This document shows, piece by piece, positions 13,880-24,934 of a stretch of 64,000 bases of DNA (position 1 is the first letter of the stretch; each line of letters opens with the position of its first letter). The stretch comes from Epiperipatus broadwayi (Eukaryota > Onychophora > Udeonychophora > Euonychophora > Peripatidae), in NCBI GenBank assembly GCA_028023455.1, contig JAQFVV010006510.1, positions 645,750 to 709,749 on the forward strand, given 5' to 3'. Position numbers and translations under genes: made by a program. The notes below the pieces were generated by a model, which worked only from the letters and a program-made list of their open reading frames with translations, ran no database searches and was not told the DNA's origin.

Positions 13880-14300
13880 GCTTATTGTTGTTATTATTTT
13901 TTTTAAATATCATGTAAAATCCCTCATCATATTTAATTACAGGCTCTTAATTAATTAATTAATTTTGTTATTAGTTTGTTAGAAATGAACCTAAGATTAT
14001 TATTATTATTTTGGAAAATTGTAAATTTTTTTATTGAAAGATGATAAGTAAGAAATTATTTGTTCAAGGTAAATGTCCAATTAGTATTTTTAGTAAAGGA
14101 ATATTACATAATGTATTATTATTTCTGTAATAAATGTATAAATCATATTGTACGATTATTAGATGCATTTTTAAAGACATGAGTGTATTACATGGTTGTA
14201 TTGTTATGTGAATTTAGTGGTGTAATATTCTTATGCCATGGGAATATATATTTAGGGGTTTTATCCTCAATGTTTAAACCATTGTACCTTACTGAATGTT
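13880..14300 (+). repeat. Dispersed repeat R1, diverged copy
   Basis: Shares ATCATGTAAAATCCCTCATCAT, GAACCTAAGATTATT and the block TAATATTCTTATGCCATGGGAATAT with 41,520-41,770 and, inverted, with 2,620-2,880. Confidence 0.5.
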
Positions 14301-14929
14301 TCATGGAAAAAGTTTCATAATTGTATTTATTATTTCTGATAGAACCTTATTTTATTTATAATACTGAGATAGTTATAAGTTAAATTTATTAGTGACATGA
14401 ATAGATTGAGTATTCTAGTTGGGACCCAAATTATTTATTATGAACTCAAGTATTATGATATTTTTATGCAAAAAGTTTGCTTATATTTAATTATTGAAAA
14501 TATTGTTTCATTAGATACTTATGTTAGGAGTGTACTGTGAGCTAGTCTTAATGTTAATTATCTTGATAGCCATTGTTTATGTAATTAGACTATAGTTTAA
14601 TATTGTTATATCCTAGTTAGCTGGATTTTTTTGTTCAGAGTTTTCTTCTTTTGGTAAGAGTACACTATATATACTGTATATATACACATTTTCATAAATT
14701 AATAAGTTTCATGTACTATTTTGATTTAATTATTTTTCATTATCAATGTTATTATTAAAAAAATATTTGAAAAGAAATTTTATTAAAATTAACTGATTTT
14801 ATTTAGTTTAACAGATATTTATGTTCCCAACTTATTTTATATACTTTAGCCTAATAATATTTGCTTGTATTAATAATTCTTGTAAATGAATTAAATTTAT
14901 ATTAAACTGAATTAATTTAATTTTGGCTA

Positions 14930-16193
14930 TTTTAATTTATTCCCTTTTAACAATAAGCAAATAAAGCCAAATTTAAGATTTCACTTATATGAAGTTTTAT
15001 TTTTAAATTTATGTTTCTGTTAGTTAAATCTATTTCAATTTTATTTTATTTTCAAACATGCATTTGTTTATGCTATGTCTGTTTAGAATGGAGCTTACTT
15101 GTAGTTAAATGATTAGTGAGAAGTGATTAGATATTCTCACACATATGTAATTTCGTGTTTATTAATGCACAATTAAAACTCTCTTCTGAAATGGGTAAAA
15201 TAAATCTTATTTAAGATATATAATTAAAAGCTTATAAATGCTTTAAGATGGGTTTGCTTTAGATGAAATACTTAATTAATATTTAGCTGAAGTGGTGAAA
15301 TACAGCATAAAACTAGGATTTGGTATTATAATTATCGAAAATATGCTGTAATCCTCCCTAATAGTATAAATGCCTATATAAATGGCTTAGCAAATTAGAT
15401 TCATAAGTTTTTTTTTAGTAGCATAGTTATAGATGGTAGATTATGAACTGATTTATGGTAGTTTCATGAAACAAAACTATTCTTTGCATCATATTTTATT
15501 ATATAATGATGTAGTTAGTGGGGCAAATGTGTCCTTAGGCAATGCAATAGCATATATACATTGTTGCTATATATATATTATATACTTGTTGCTATATATA
15601 TATTCCAATAAACATAGGTTTTAAGGGCCACCCCATTACTCTTAGTTCAGACTACTATCTTCTTCAAATGGGAGTAGGTTTTAAGAGCCACCCCATTCTT
15701 TATATTTAGAACTGGAGCATGAGGATCCAGATTATTACATTATTTGTTCAATCACCCATAGTAAAAGGTCTCTTTTTCACAGCATTGAGTACAGTAATAG
15801 GGAACCAGTATTAGATATGAATCCCATGAGCATGCACACATTTGAGACACACAGACTCAGATTATGTATTTTCTATATGCCTTGGTATCTGAAGTCTGAC
15901 TACCAATCATCAGTTCATCCAGCTATAATAATGTATATTTCAGCATTGATCTGAAACAAAATCTAATTTTATATGCATATAAGCTAAATAGAGAATGTGT
16001 TAAATAATGTGTTTAATAAAATATTCTTTATAAATGATAATAATCACTTCTGCTAGCTGCCTAAAGCAAATCTAAATCCAAATATATAGCATAAACTCAG
16101 CATAGATTATCATGAGCAAATTAAATCAATTTGTAACATAATGAGATGTCTCATGAAATTGTAACTTGATAAATTATAAATCATTACCTGCGA

Positions 16194-16234
<41 letters not shown>

Positions 16235-16250
16235 CAGGTAATGATTTATA

Positions 16251-16288
<38 letters not shown>

Positions 16289-16930
16289 CAAAGTAAATTA
16301 AACAATTTGTAACCTATAAACTAAAATCACCTGTGAATGATATGAAATGCTATAAATATGTAAACCAAAAAACTGCTTGTATCCCTAAAACCATCACCTG
16401 TGTGTGAACCAAAACTTCAAATATTAATAAATTGTAATCTCTAAAATCTTCACCTATGAGTGAGATAATCCCTATAATCCTATTGTAACTTTATTATTTT
16501 CTTTTATTAATTTTCTCATTTATATTTTGGCTTTCATTAAATTTCTTTAAGTTTTAAATTCAGCTTAGTGTCTCAATTTTGCTCATTATTAATTAGTTAA
16601 CTATTAGTATTTAGTTATTATGAATCACAATCCATATTTAGTAATTATGGTCATGCTATACCTACATAGCTATACTTTAAAATATGTCCAATTCCCATAG
16701 TCTCATGTTTTATTAATGTGCTACTGCCAGCATGCGAGTTAAGAAAAATACTGGTATAGCCTCATATATGTCATCTGCAAGGTAGTAAATCATTCAGTGT
16801 TGGTAAAGCAACTGAGGTGAGATTGGATTCGGGGTCTCAACAACCTCATTTCAATCAGCTTTGGGATGATTTAGCAAAATGCTGGATTTTGTTGCATGAG
16901 TGTACAGATATGACTGTTACATTTTTTTTT
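14930..16930 (+). repeat. Dispersed repeat R2, copy 1
   Basis: Collinear with 33,880-35,590. Shared landmarks in order: AATAAAGCCAAAT, GAAGTGATTAGATATTCTCACAC, ATAAATGCTTAA, GGGGCAAATGTGTCCTTAGG, GAACTGGAGCATGAGGATCCAG, CACATTTGAGACACACAGACTCA, CTTGGTATCTGAA, TATTTAGTTATTATGAATCACAA, GGTAGTAAATC, ACTGAGGTGAGATTGGATTC and TTGTTGCATGAGTGTACAGATATG. It contains an internal duplication of a GGTTTTAAG-GCCACCCCATT block (15,618 and 15,668). No open frame survives in either copy, so it is either a non-coding element or an LTR-like segment. R1 sits just upstream in the same order, so R1 and R2 may be one long element. Confidence 0.75.
16170..16288. repeat. Foldback around (TA)n, inside R2
   Basis: AAATTATAAATCATTACCTGCGA (start about 16,171) and its exact reverse complement (to about 16,254) flank (TA)n; a second (TA)n follows. 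The other R2 copy lacks this, so it arose after R2 inserted. Confidence 0.75.
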
Positions 16931-18143
16931 TACATTTTATTTGTATTATAATTGATTGATTGCTTAATGCATTTATTTGATTGAAAACATTCTTTGTTAT
17001 CCTTTGAAAAACAATACTGTATTATATGAGAGAATATAAAACCTAGAAAATAAATGTTAATGTCTTGTGTTTACTTACACATACATGCAATAATGATTGA
17101 ATTTAACATATATTAATTTTTCTAATGCAAAGTTAAAGAAATAATAGTAACTTGATAGTGAAATATTCAAAAGTGAATGGCCTATTTGGAAATATTTAGA
17201 ATACAAACCTCTATTTAAAGTTTCAGAATTCTAAAATGATTTGTAAAATTATAGGTAATATAAATCTCAACTTTAAGTTAGAGTATATTTTAAAAACATA
17301 TGAGATATAAAGTTACATTAACAGTTAAATTTACTCACTGAGAATTTATAAAGAATTTATCATTAATTTATTTGTATATTATTTTTGTAACTATGATTGT
17401 CTTGACGATCAATTAAAATTTATGATTTAATAAAGTATTTGCTACTGTTACTAATTCAGTTTTGAGACTATCAGTTAATAGTGAATATATGACAATATAT
17501 CCACAATCAGAAAAGAATTGTACTCATCATGATTTTGCTTGGCAAATAGTAAAATAATGTGTTATGGACAAAATAATAGGAAGTGTACAGATAAATTGTG
17601 GAATGAAATGAATAATGTAATGATAAAGATAATGCAAAATGTATGGATGAATATAAGCATTACTTAATATTATAGTAGATTGATTGTAAGAAATTTTAGC
17701 ATATTTGCCACTAAAACATCAAATTATCTAATGGTTGAATGTAAACAGAATTCAAGGTTTACATAAGTTAAAGAATATAAGGGGCATATTAGCACCCAAA
17801 TAGACAATGAATAACTATATCTTTATAATGTGTCATAGTAAAGGTATTTAAGTGAAAGAAACCCACATTAATCAATTACTGAAATTCATTATAAGATGCT
17901 ATTTGAAATTATTATGCAGTTAAAATAAAAGCAAGACCAAACTATCTAAAGATAACCTCCTTCTTACTTAATAGTATTTCATTTATAACATCAGAAGCGT
18001 AAATCGTGCCTGAATACACATTTTTTCTCATGCTCATTTTCCATTTAATATGCATTTAATTTCTTTATTTTCTTTTTATCACTTTTAACACATTTCTACA
18101 AAATTGCATGGAAAATTAAAGTATTTTTTTCTCATGTGTCATA
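16931..18143. other. No gene seen
   Basis: AT-rich sequence without convincing open frames or shared repeats. Confidence 0.5.
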
Positions 18144-18223
18144 CCATCAGCCAGGAAGTGAACCCGCTAACCCAGGACAACTGCTTGTAAAGCAGCTGTT
18201 GCTGACCTTTCGACCACCAATGC
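18144..18223 (-). tRNA. tRNA-Val(TAC)-like sequence, probably pseudogene or SINE head
   Basis: Reading minus from 18,223, an acceptor-like GCATTGG pairs 6 of 7 with CTGATGG at 18,144-18,150. The A box TGGTCGAAAGG (18,206-18,216) matches the consensus fully. A 5-bp anticodon stem GCTGC/GCAGT encloses TTTACAA, anticodon TAC (Val). The B box GGTTCACTTCC (18,154-18,164) is 10 of 11 to consensus. The T stem pairs 4 of 5 and the D stem 3 of 4. The variable region is about 12 nt, too long for normal tRNA-Val, and there are stem mismatches, so a functional gene is unlikely. No SINE body or second copy was seen in this window. Confidence 0.55.
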
Positions 18224-19519
18224 TTCACTTAAGTATTTTTATTCTTATCCAAAACATCAAAAACTATTTTGTTACCCTCTTGTGACTATTAGCACTAAAC
18301 TTTTAGTTTTTATATTAATGATTTAAATTCTGAAATGTCTTTTTGCAATTTTTAAATTGTTTTTAGAAATATAAGCTTACAAATAAAAGCTATTTTTAAA
18401 AATAATATCTTAACTTTGTATATAAAGAAAAAAAAACTAAAACATAATTAGAACAATTGATTTTGTTCTGAAAAAATAGTTAACAATTTATATTAACTTT
18501 ATTTCTAAAATCTGAAAGATTTTTTATTAAAATATTACAAAGTAATGAAATGTTTTAAAATTTAATATTTTACTTATAATTATTAAAATTTGACAGAGAA
18601 GTCTGCGGTGTTCAGAGTATTCCTTCTTCAGACAATTGTAACTTTTGCTTTGCTAATTTTTTTGACTTGTCTTCTTAAAATTAAAAAATAATAATAATAA
18701 AATTTTAATGCAATAAATATTGTTTTAAAATAGATATTTTACTAACCTTTTATAAAAATAATAAAGATATAAATAAACTATGAAAAATAAACAACGTTTC
18801 TTTTCAAAGTCAAAAAACAAAAAAATCATTTGCATAGTTTCCTTGTAAGTATTTTTGAAGCATGTAAAAAAAACCTACCAATCAGCTGTATTTTCATCAT
18901 ATTAACATTAAGTTCTCTAAAAATTACTGAAATCTTTTCACATTTTCAATTAATAAATCAATATGTATTTTAGTTCCACTTTTTATCATTTAATGAATGC
19001 AAAACTAACAAATAATTACTACAGAGAACTGCAAGAGAATAAATTCAAGCCAAACAACAAAAGTGACTCCATACTGTATTTCAATTATTTTGTAAGGAAA
19101 CAACCTATTAATAAATAGATATAAAATTATAATTTAATTAAAATTTTGTTTTATATTATCTTACACAAATATATTAAATCTTCTTTTAAACGAAAAATAT
19201 ACTGAAAGTGACTTTCATAATTATATATATTTTAAAAATACCTTTGTTTATGCAAACTAGTATTTTTCTTTTATTATATTAATTATTTAGGTTTATATTA
19301 TTGCTATGCAAAATCAGAAATGAATTAAATAATTAATTTTTTTCAGAGATTTATTTTTATTTAAGTTTACATAATTTATTTCACAATATTTATGAAATAT
19401 ATCTAATTTAATTAATGTTATACTTATTTAATACTTTCATTTAATATTGTATAAATAACATTTTTGCATGTGTTTCATTTTTTTTCTCTTAATATATATA
19501 TATATATAAACAAAAAAAG
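18224..19519. other. No gene seen
   Basis: AT-rich; one less AT-rich island at 18,597-18,650 (GAGAAGTCTGCGGTGTTCAG) that I could not match elsewhere here. Confidence 0.45.
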
Positions 19520-19690
19520 ACTTATAAATCCAATAAATAATATTATATTTCAACCAGAGGACTGGTTTTCATCAGAAAGAAAAAAAATACACAGTAAAAT
19601 GACGATTTTACTGTGTATTTTTTTTTCTTTCTGATAAAAACCAGTCCTCTGGTTGAAATATAATATTATTTATTGGATTTGTAAGTCTTT
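19520..19690. repeat. Near-perfect foldback, about 170 bp
   Basis: Left arm from GACTTATAAATCCAATAAATA through CAACCAGAGGACTGGTTTTCATCAG to the centre near 19,603 (ACAGTAAAATGACGATTTTACTGT), then the same sequence in reverse complement to about 19,686. Only a couple of differences separate the arms (ATCAG versus TTATCAG side), so it is recent. Bounded by (TA)n on both sides. Confidence 0.85.
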
Positions 19691-19747
19691 TTTTTTTTTT
19701 TTTTGTTTTTATATGTATTTCCTTTGGTTAGTTTGTTATATATTTTT

Positions 19748-19752
<5 letters not shown>

Positions 19753-19829
<77 letters not shown>
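19753..19829. repeat. (TA)n microsatellite
   Basis: About 77 bp of TA next to the foldback. Confidence 0.95.
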
Positions 19830-19832
<3 letters not shown>

Positions 19833-21533
19833 TGTGGTTTATATGCTAAAGTTGAGATATACTGAACATTAAGCCTAGCTCCTTTGATTCTTAGTATTCA
19901 ATACATCCAAAATTGAGAGTGAATTGGTTTAGTATATGAGCTAGATATAGACAATGGAGTTTTATGCGGCATCACATCTTTAAATAAATGACATTATTCT
20001 CCATACCTTTATCAGAAAGTGAAATGTACAACTGAAGTAATTCCAACTCTCAAAAGTTCTATTCAATCACTGTTGCTTATTTTTTCTGCTGTTATAGTCC
20101 ATTAACATTCAATTCCATCATTTCATAACCACAGCCATTATATAATTTCATCACATTTTTTATTTTTAATTTCAATTTTTCTAATCCTTTGAGATCTTGG
20201 ATAATATATATACAGCTTTTTCTTTTAGAGGGATATATTTATTTGAACCCGAACTTTTGCAGTTATTTTACAGCACAAGCCACAAAGCTTAATCATTCAC
20301 TTACCCACAATTGGTTAAGAGTAAAAACTAATCATAAATAATATAAGTGAATACAAATATTACAATATTACAAGGTCATAAAATAGGTACAATGTTTAAT
20401 ATAATTAGAGAAAATTTGAACCCAGACATTCAAGCTCCATTTAGTCATGGTCACTAATAAAAGTGATTCTGACTCATATTGGATACTATTTATACTGAAC
20501 CAATGTTAATACAGGAAGAACAAATTAAATGGAAAATAATAAATAACATCATCAGTAGTAAGTTTCTCTTTGGTAGCAATTTTGTAAACTAAATCAAATA
20601 TACCCATAAAAAAATAATCAGTTCATTTAAATATGAATAATCAGTAACTATATTTGTTTGATTCAATGCTAGTAGAGAGATATATGGGTGTTTATATTAA
20701 TGCAATGTGAAGCATGTTAGCATACAATGCAAGGTCCAACTGAATGCATGACCTAAAGGCAAAGTCATTGTGTTGAAATGTACACAGATGTATTTTCAGG
20801 GGCATTGACTTCCTTAGCCCTATTGATGGGGACTATAAATCAGCAGATAGACTGCTCTCCCCCATATGTAGCATTTCTCTTTAATCATTTTATATACATA
20901 ATTCATTCACCAGACAGATGCAAATTCCTGTACTGGATGAGGATAATGTACTTCAAATAATATCACACTGTCAGATGCACATTCCTGTCAGTGTGGTTTT
21001 ATGCCGGCATCATCATATTGCATTTGTTGCATCCATATATCAGGAAGCAGGTGTTGGTTTGGCTATGAACATTTAGTCTGAGATTGAATGATTATTTTGA
21101 AAAGTTTTTAACTAACAAATCTATGTAACCTATCTATACCCAATATTCTAAAATAAAAGTATTATATAAATATCCATCTGTGCAGAATTACTTCAAATAA
21201 TTTAAAGTTAAAATTAATATTAAAATGAAGATACATTTATTCATCAATTTTCAATATTTATATATGTCTGTTAATAAATGTTTTTTTTGCATGTTATTAT
21301 TGGCAGTGGCTTATATATATATTTATATTAAAAATTTATTTTTAATTTTAAATCTTTCTTAAATGAAAACCATGTGTTAGAAATCTCTGCATCTCCTTGA
21401 GCTAGTGACATGGGCCAACTGTCATAAAATAAAATAAAGATTGGATCTTTAACTTGCATATCTGTACCTTTAATTTAAATATAATAAAAATTATTAATAT
21501 TTAATAATAAAAAATAAAATATATAATATAAAA

Positions 21534-21564
<31 letters not shown>

Positions 21565-21594
21565 TAAAAAAAAAAAAAAAATATTAATAAATAA
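19830..21594. other. No gene recognised
   Basis: AT-rich. Short blocks such as GTTTTATGC-GGCATCA recur at 19,958 and 20,996, hinting at an old internal duplication. Ends in (TA)n and an A-run just before the hammerhead locus. Confidence 0.45.
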
Positions 21595-21670
21595 TTTACC
21601 AAACCTCCAAACAAGTGTATTTGTTTACATAAATGTCAGAGTCAATATTCACTGTCTCTTTCATTTTGCT

Positions 21671-21727
21671 CCACCGTCAGACCATCTGATTTCAAGCTGA
21701 TTTGCTCTCATCAGTAAGGGATAGGAG
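21671..21727 (-). ncRNA. Hammerhead ribozyme A
   Basis: On minus: outer stem I CUCC/GGUGG region, inner stem I CCCUUA/UGACGG with one mismatch, CUGAUGA, stem II GAGC/GCUU with loop AAAUCA, GAAA, stem III AUC/GGU closed by AGAU, cleavage after C at 21,680. Catalytic core complete; stem I slightly weakened. Confidence 0.65.
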
Positions 21728-22084
21728 TTAGAAACTAGACCTAAATATTAACTCCAAGCGTTTATGCAAAACATTTCTATCAGTTTGCAAGCATGAATTT
21801 TTTAGACACCTAAATGTCTTCAAACTCAGCCTATCAAACTAGATAGCTAAATGGGTATGATATCAGTTCAGTTTCTCCACACAGTGAAAGCTTCTGCAAT
21901 CTATATAATTGCAAAAAAACTTTAAAGGTACATTTATGAAAAACAAAAACAAGTTTTATATATGTAAAAACCTCCTATCGCTTGTATTAATGATCAATAG
22001 ATGGAGCTTTACCAAGACCTCCAAACAAGTGTATTTGTTTACATAAATGTCAGAGTCAATATTTAGTGTCTCTTTCACTTTGCT

Positions 22085-22138
22085 CCATCCTCAGATCAGC
22101 TGATTTCAAGCTGATTTGCTCTCATCAGTGAGGGATAA
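22085..22138 (-). ncRNA. Hammerhead ribozyme B
   Basis: Same architecture as A: CUGAUGA, GAGC/GCUU stem II, GAAA, self-complementary AUCAGCUGAU as stem III, C17 at 22,094. Inner stem I CCUCA/UGAGG is perfect; the outer stem is worn. Confidence 0.7.
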
Positions 22139-22395
22139 AGTTAGAAACTAGACCTAAATATTAACTCCAAGCATTTATGTTTTTCATAAATGTACCTTTA
22201 AAGTTTTCTTGCAATGATATAGATTGCAGAAGCTTTCACTATGTGGAGAAACTGAACTGATATCAGACCTATATAGCTATCTAGTTTGATAGGCTGAGTT
22301 TGAAGACATTTAGGTGTCTAAAAAATTTATGCTTGCAAACCGATAGAAACGTTTTGCATAAACGCTTGGAGTTAATATTTAGGTCTAGTTTCTAA

Positions 22396-22455
22396 CTCCT
22401 ATCTTTCACTGATGAGAGCAAATCAGCTTGAAATCAGCTGATCTGAGGGTGGAGC
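22396..22455 (+). ncRNA. Hammerhead ribozyme C (best-formed copy)
   Basis: Type I hammerhead on plus. Stem I outer CTCC 22,396-22,399 pairs GGAG 22,451-22,454. Inner CUUUCA 22,403-22,408 pairs UGAGGG 22,444-22,449, with internal loop UAU/U between. CUGAUGA is 22,409-22,415. Stem II GAGC 22,416-22,419 pairs GCUU 22,426-22,429, loop AAAUCA. GAAA is 22,430-22,433. Stem III is AUC/GAU with loop AGCU, ending in U16.1 at 22,442. The predicted cut follows C 22,443. All conserved core bases (C3 U4 G5 A6 G8 A9, G12 A13 A14, A15.1-U16.1, H17) are present. The very short stem III implies activity as dimers or in tandem transcripts, as known for PLE, SINE and retrozyme hammerheads. Confidence 0.78.
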
Positions 22456-22650
22456 AAAATGAAAGAGACAGTGAATATTGACTCTGACGTTTATGTAAAC
22501 AAATACGCTTGTTTGGTGGTCTTGGTAAAGCTCCATCTATTGATCATTAATACAAGCGATAGCAGGTTTTTATGTATATAAAACTTGTTTTTGTTATTCA
22601 TATATATATATATATGAAAAACAAAAACAAGTTTTAATCACGTTATAACC

Positions 22651-22654
<4 letters not shown>

Positions 22655-22684
<30 letters not shown>
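22655..22684. repeat. (TA)n(TG)n microsatellite
   Basis: Compound dinucleotide tract ending the hammerhead locus. Confidence 0.9.
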
Positions 22685-22685
<1 letters not shown>

Positions 22686-22689
22686 AAAA

Positions 22690-22805
22690 TAAATAAAATG
22701 TCCATTAATTAAAAACAAAATTGTAATTATAATTGAAATAATAAATTTAACAGTTTACAAACTATTACAAACAATCCTTAAATCCGCAGAAGTACTTTCA
22801 GTTAA
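22690..22805. repeat. Dispersed repeat R3, single-arm copy
   Basis: CCATTAATTAAAAACA, TTGTAATTATAATTGAAATAATA, TTTACAAACTATTACAAACAATCCTTAA and GCAGAAGTACTTTC match the left arm of the foldback at 29,440-29,535. Confidence 0.8.
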
Positions 22806-24079
22806 TTTCTTAAACCTGCCTCAATTGCCATTAAATTGTAACACTACTGAGCAGCACTCATTAAAATTGTGTTTATGACTATTAAAAATTATTTTTTTTC
22901 ATAAAACAACGGTAAACTTTAAAATTGATAATAAATAATAAAAGTATTACAGAATAATTTGTCCATAAATGAGTAAAAACATCTCATTTGAAAATAATTA
23001 AATTTATACAAGTCTAATAAGATTTTATTATTATTAGTTTATACAAAATGCACTTCAATAAAAAAAAAGAAATAATCTATAAAAATTAGGGAGTGGAGGG
23101 GGGGGTGAATTAACTTAGAAAATTTTAAAGTAGTTGAATTGCAAGTAATTAAGAATTAAATGAATGTCAGCTTAAGCTATAAATATTATATATATAATTA
23201 AAGGTACTCTCTTTCATTAGACTTAAAGAAAAATAAAAGTAATCTTAAAAACCAAATAATGAGTTGTTTTTAAACATATACATATGTAAATAGCAAATAA
23301 TTGAAAAATAAAGAAGTATAGTAAAATGTATGCATGTTGATAAAGTGATAGATGAAAGTTAAAAATTAAAAAGACAGATTCAGCAATGGCTACTAATAAA
23401 AAAAACCATAAAACAACAAATTGGCAATGTCTACCAACTGAAAACAGGATTAACATCTTATGAAAAGAATATAATCAAAAACAGTGGACAAATTCCAACA
23501 AGACATGTAGCTGGTCAATATAAAAACTAATTAACAAAGTGACAACAGGTCATCACATAAATAGTCCAAGTTTTCATCATTCGGTCAGTTGAGTTCACAA
23601 TCAGAGTAAATCAATCAGTTTTACATTTAGTCTTCAGAGTCAGTGCTTTTATGACAATCTAGTGTTAATCATTGTTGGAAACATATTGCCAGACCCTGGC
23701 TTTAGTCCGATACAACAGCCAATCTGTCTGGGAAAAGTGATGCTTGATAATAACTTGAAACCACCAGAGATATCTAGCTGCCTTCACTTTTTAGTATCAC
23801 AAAATAGTAATCATTAAACATCTGGGAAAAACTCAAATCCAATCAGTTGGAAAAATTCTCATGAAGCAGCAAATAGAAGAATTTAATGTCCAAAATCCTA
23901 TAGGTAATGAATAACTTTTCTTAATCCATTTCTGATATTAAACTAGCCATTACATTTATTTGAAGCTTCTAGAGTCTGTAAAACAAATGAACTCTATAGC
24001 ATGTATAAACAAACTATTGTTGTGTGTGTTTTAAATGTTTTGTGTTTATTTAATTCTCTTATTATATTATATTGTGTGA
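22806..24079. other. No gene recognised
   Basis: AT-rich to 23,460, then a more balanced stretch 23,460-23,900 with no open frame. TTCGGTCAGTTGAGTT at 23,580 looks like an arthropod initiator (TCAGT) but has no supporting elements. Confidence 0.45.
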
Positions 24080-24358
24080 TTCATTAAGAATACATGTAGT
24101 GTAACAGTCAGAAAACATGTGACTCATAAACATAGTGCAGAATTTGACCACCACACAGAACAGCATCACCATCGAGGTAGTGAAGCCACTCGTGTTACTG
24201 AGTTTGAACATAGTGTATCAGTTCCACAATACAATCTACGAAACAATGCATCTGATGCGACATTAGTAAATATTTCCTTTGGCATGGTGGTCAGGGATAT
24301 GCAAGAGATTCATGATTTTATTCTCGAGTTAGCCAATAATCAAACTAATATTAATTAA
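24080..24358 (+). CDS. Unrecognised coding-like frame, possible exon
   Basis: An open frame of about 92 codons runs from just after a TGA at 24,077 to a TAA at 24,356-24,358. Composition is much less AT-rich than the surroundings. The peptide is His-rich at first (EFDHHTEQHHHRG) and then reads VPQYNLRNNASDATL and MQEIHDFILELANNQ, without low-complexity A/T codons. There is no ATG start in frame (a GTG at 24,119 is the first near-start), so if real it is a terminal exon with an acceptor such as GTGTAACAG at 24,107, or a transposon fragment. I do not recognise a family. The opposite-strand exon candidate lies 580 bp away. Confidence 0.35.
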   Translation, partial: FIKNTCSVTVRKHVTHKHSAEFDHHTEQHHHRGSEATRVTEFEHSVSVPQYNLRNNASDATLVNISFGMVVRDMQEIHDFILELANNQTNIN

Positions 24359-24934
24359 ACATTCATATTTACATAATCGAGGAAATATTATATAGAATGG
24401 GTATCGAATAAATGAAACGTAACTGCAGATGTATAGTTTAAAATTATTTATTCACACATTTTAATAAGACAATCATTTACTAATAATATTTTGTGGATTC
24501 AAAGCTTCAGTAGCGGGATTTGCAACATGATTATATTTTAAAGAATACATTTATTTATTTAGACATTATTTTATATTGAGGACTTCAGTAGCGGTATTTC
24601 TGATACTGTAATGTTTAAAAAAGGAATTCAATTATTTGAAGGTGTCATCTAGCTACCTAAAATTCTCAAGTAAGTGTTTCTGATGCATGCCTTGGGGAAT
24701 TTATACATTTGCAATGCAAGAGTCTAAAGTAAGATTTAAGAGCGGCAATATTTATTTAATTAAAATATTTATTTTATGACTAAGGGCAAACATTTATTTG
24801 AGAATGAATTATGAAGATAATGCAGAGGTGGAGTGATATATAGAATAATAAAACTAAGTAAAGGAACACATGGTACGCTTTAGAAAGGCAATATGGAATG
24901 GCAGTATATCGAAACTGCAATGCCGTGAATGAGT
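24359..24934. other. Intergenic or 3' UTR-like sequence
   Basis: Two imperfect repeats CTTCAGTAGCGGGATTT (24,506) and CTTCAGTAGCGGTATTT (24,584). On minus, AATAAA hexamers near 24,770-24,800 could serve the exon at 24,935-25,156. Confidence 0.4.

Larger units (their letters stand above)
21595..22640. mobile_element. Hammerhead-ribozyme repeat locus 1 (retrozyme-like, tandem plus inverted)
   Basis: Unit A (21,595 to about 22,005) and partial unit B (22,006 to about 22,180) are head-to-tail. Unit C (about 22,181 to 22,530) with the start of a further unit (to about 22,600) is inverted, making a palindrome of about 1 kb. Each unit shares the blocks AACAAGTGTATTTGTTTACATAAA, a ribozyme, TTAGAAACTAGACCTAAATATTAACTCCAAG, CTATCAGTTTGCAAGC, CAGTTCAGTTTCTCCACA and TGATCAATAGATGG. 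The distance between the predicted cleavage sites of A and B is 414 bp, giving the monomer size. The same family forms the tandem array at 42,062-43,314. Tandem units of this size with one hammerhead each match the published description of metazoan retrozymes; no protein is encoded. Confidence 0.75.

Noticed and set aside
18597-18650. GTCTGAAGAAGGAATACTCTGAAC (minus) as a hammerhead
   Set aside because: CUGAAGA core could be allowed, but GAAA is GAAC and neither stem III nor stem I can be formed.
23223-23456. 77-codon minus-strand frame
   Set aside because: F/L/I-rich translation of AT-rich DNA without motif or context support.
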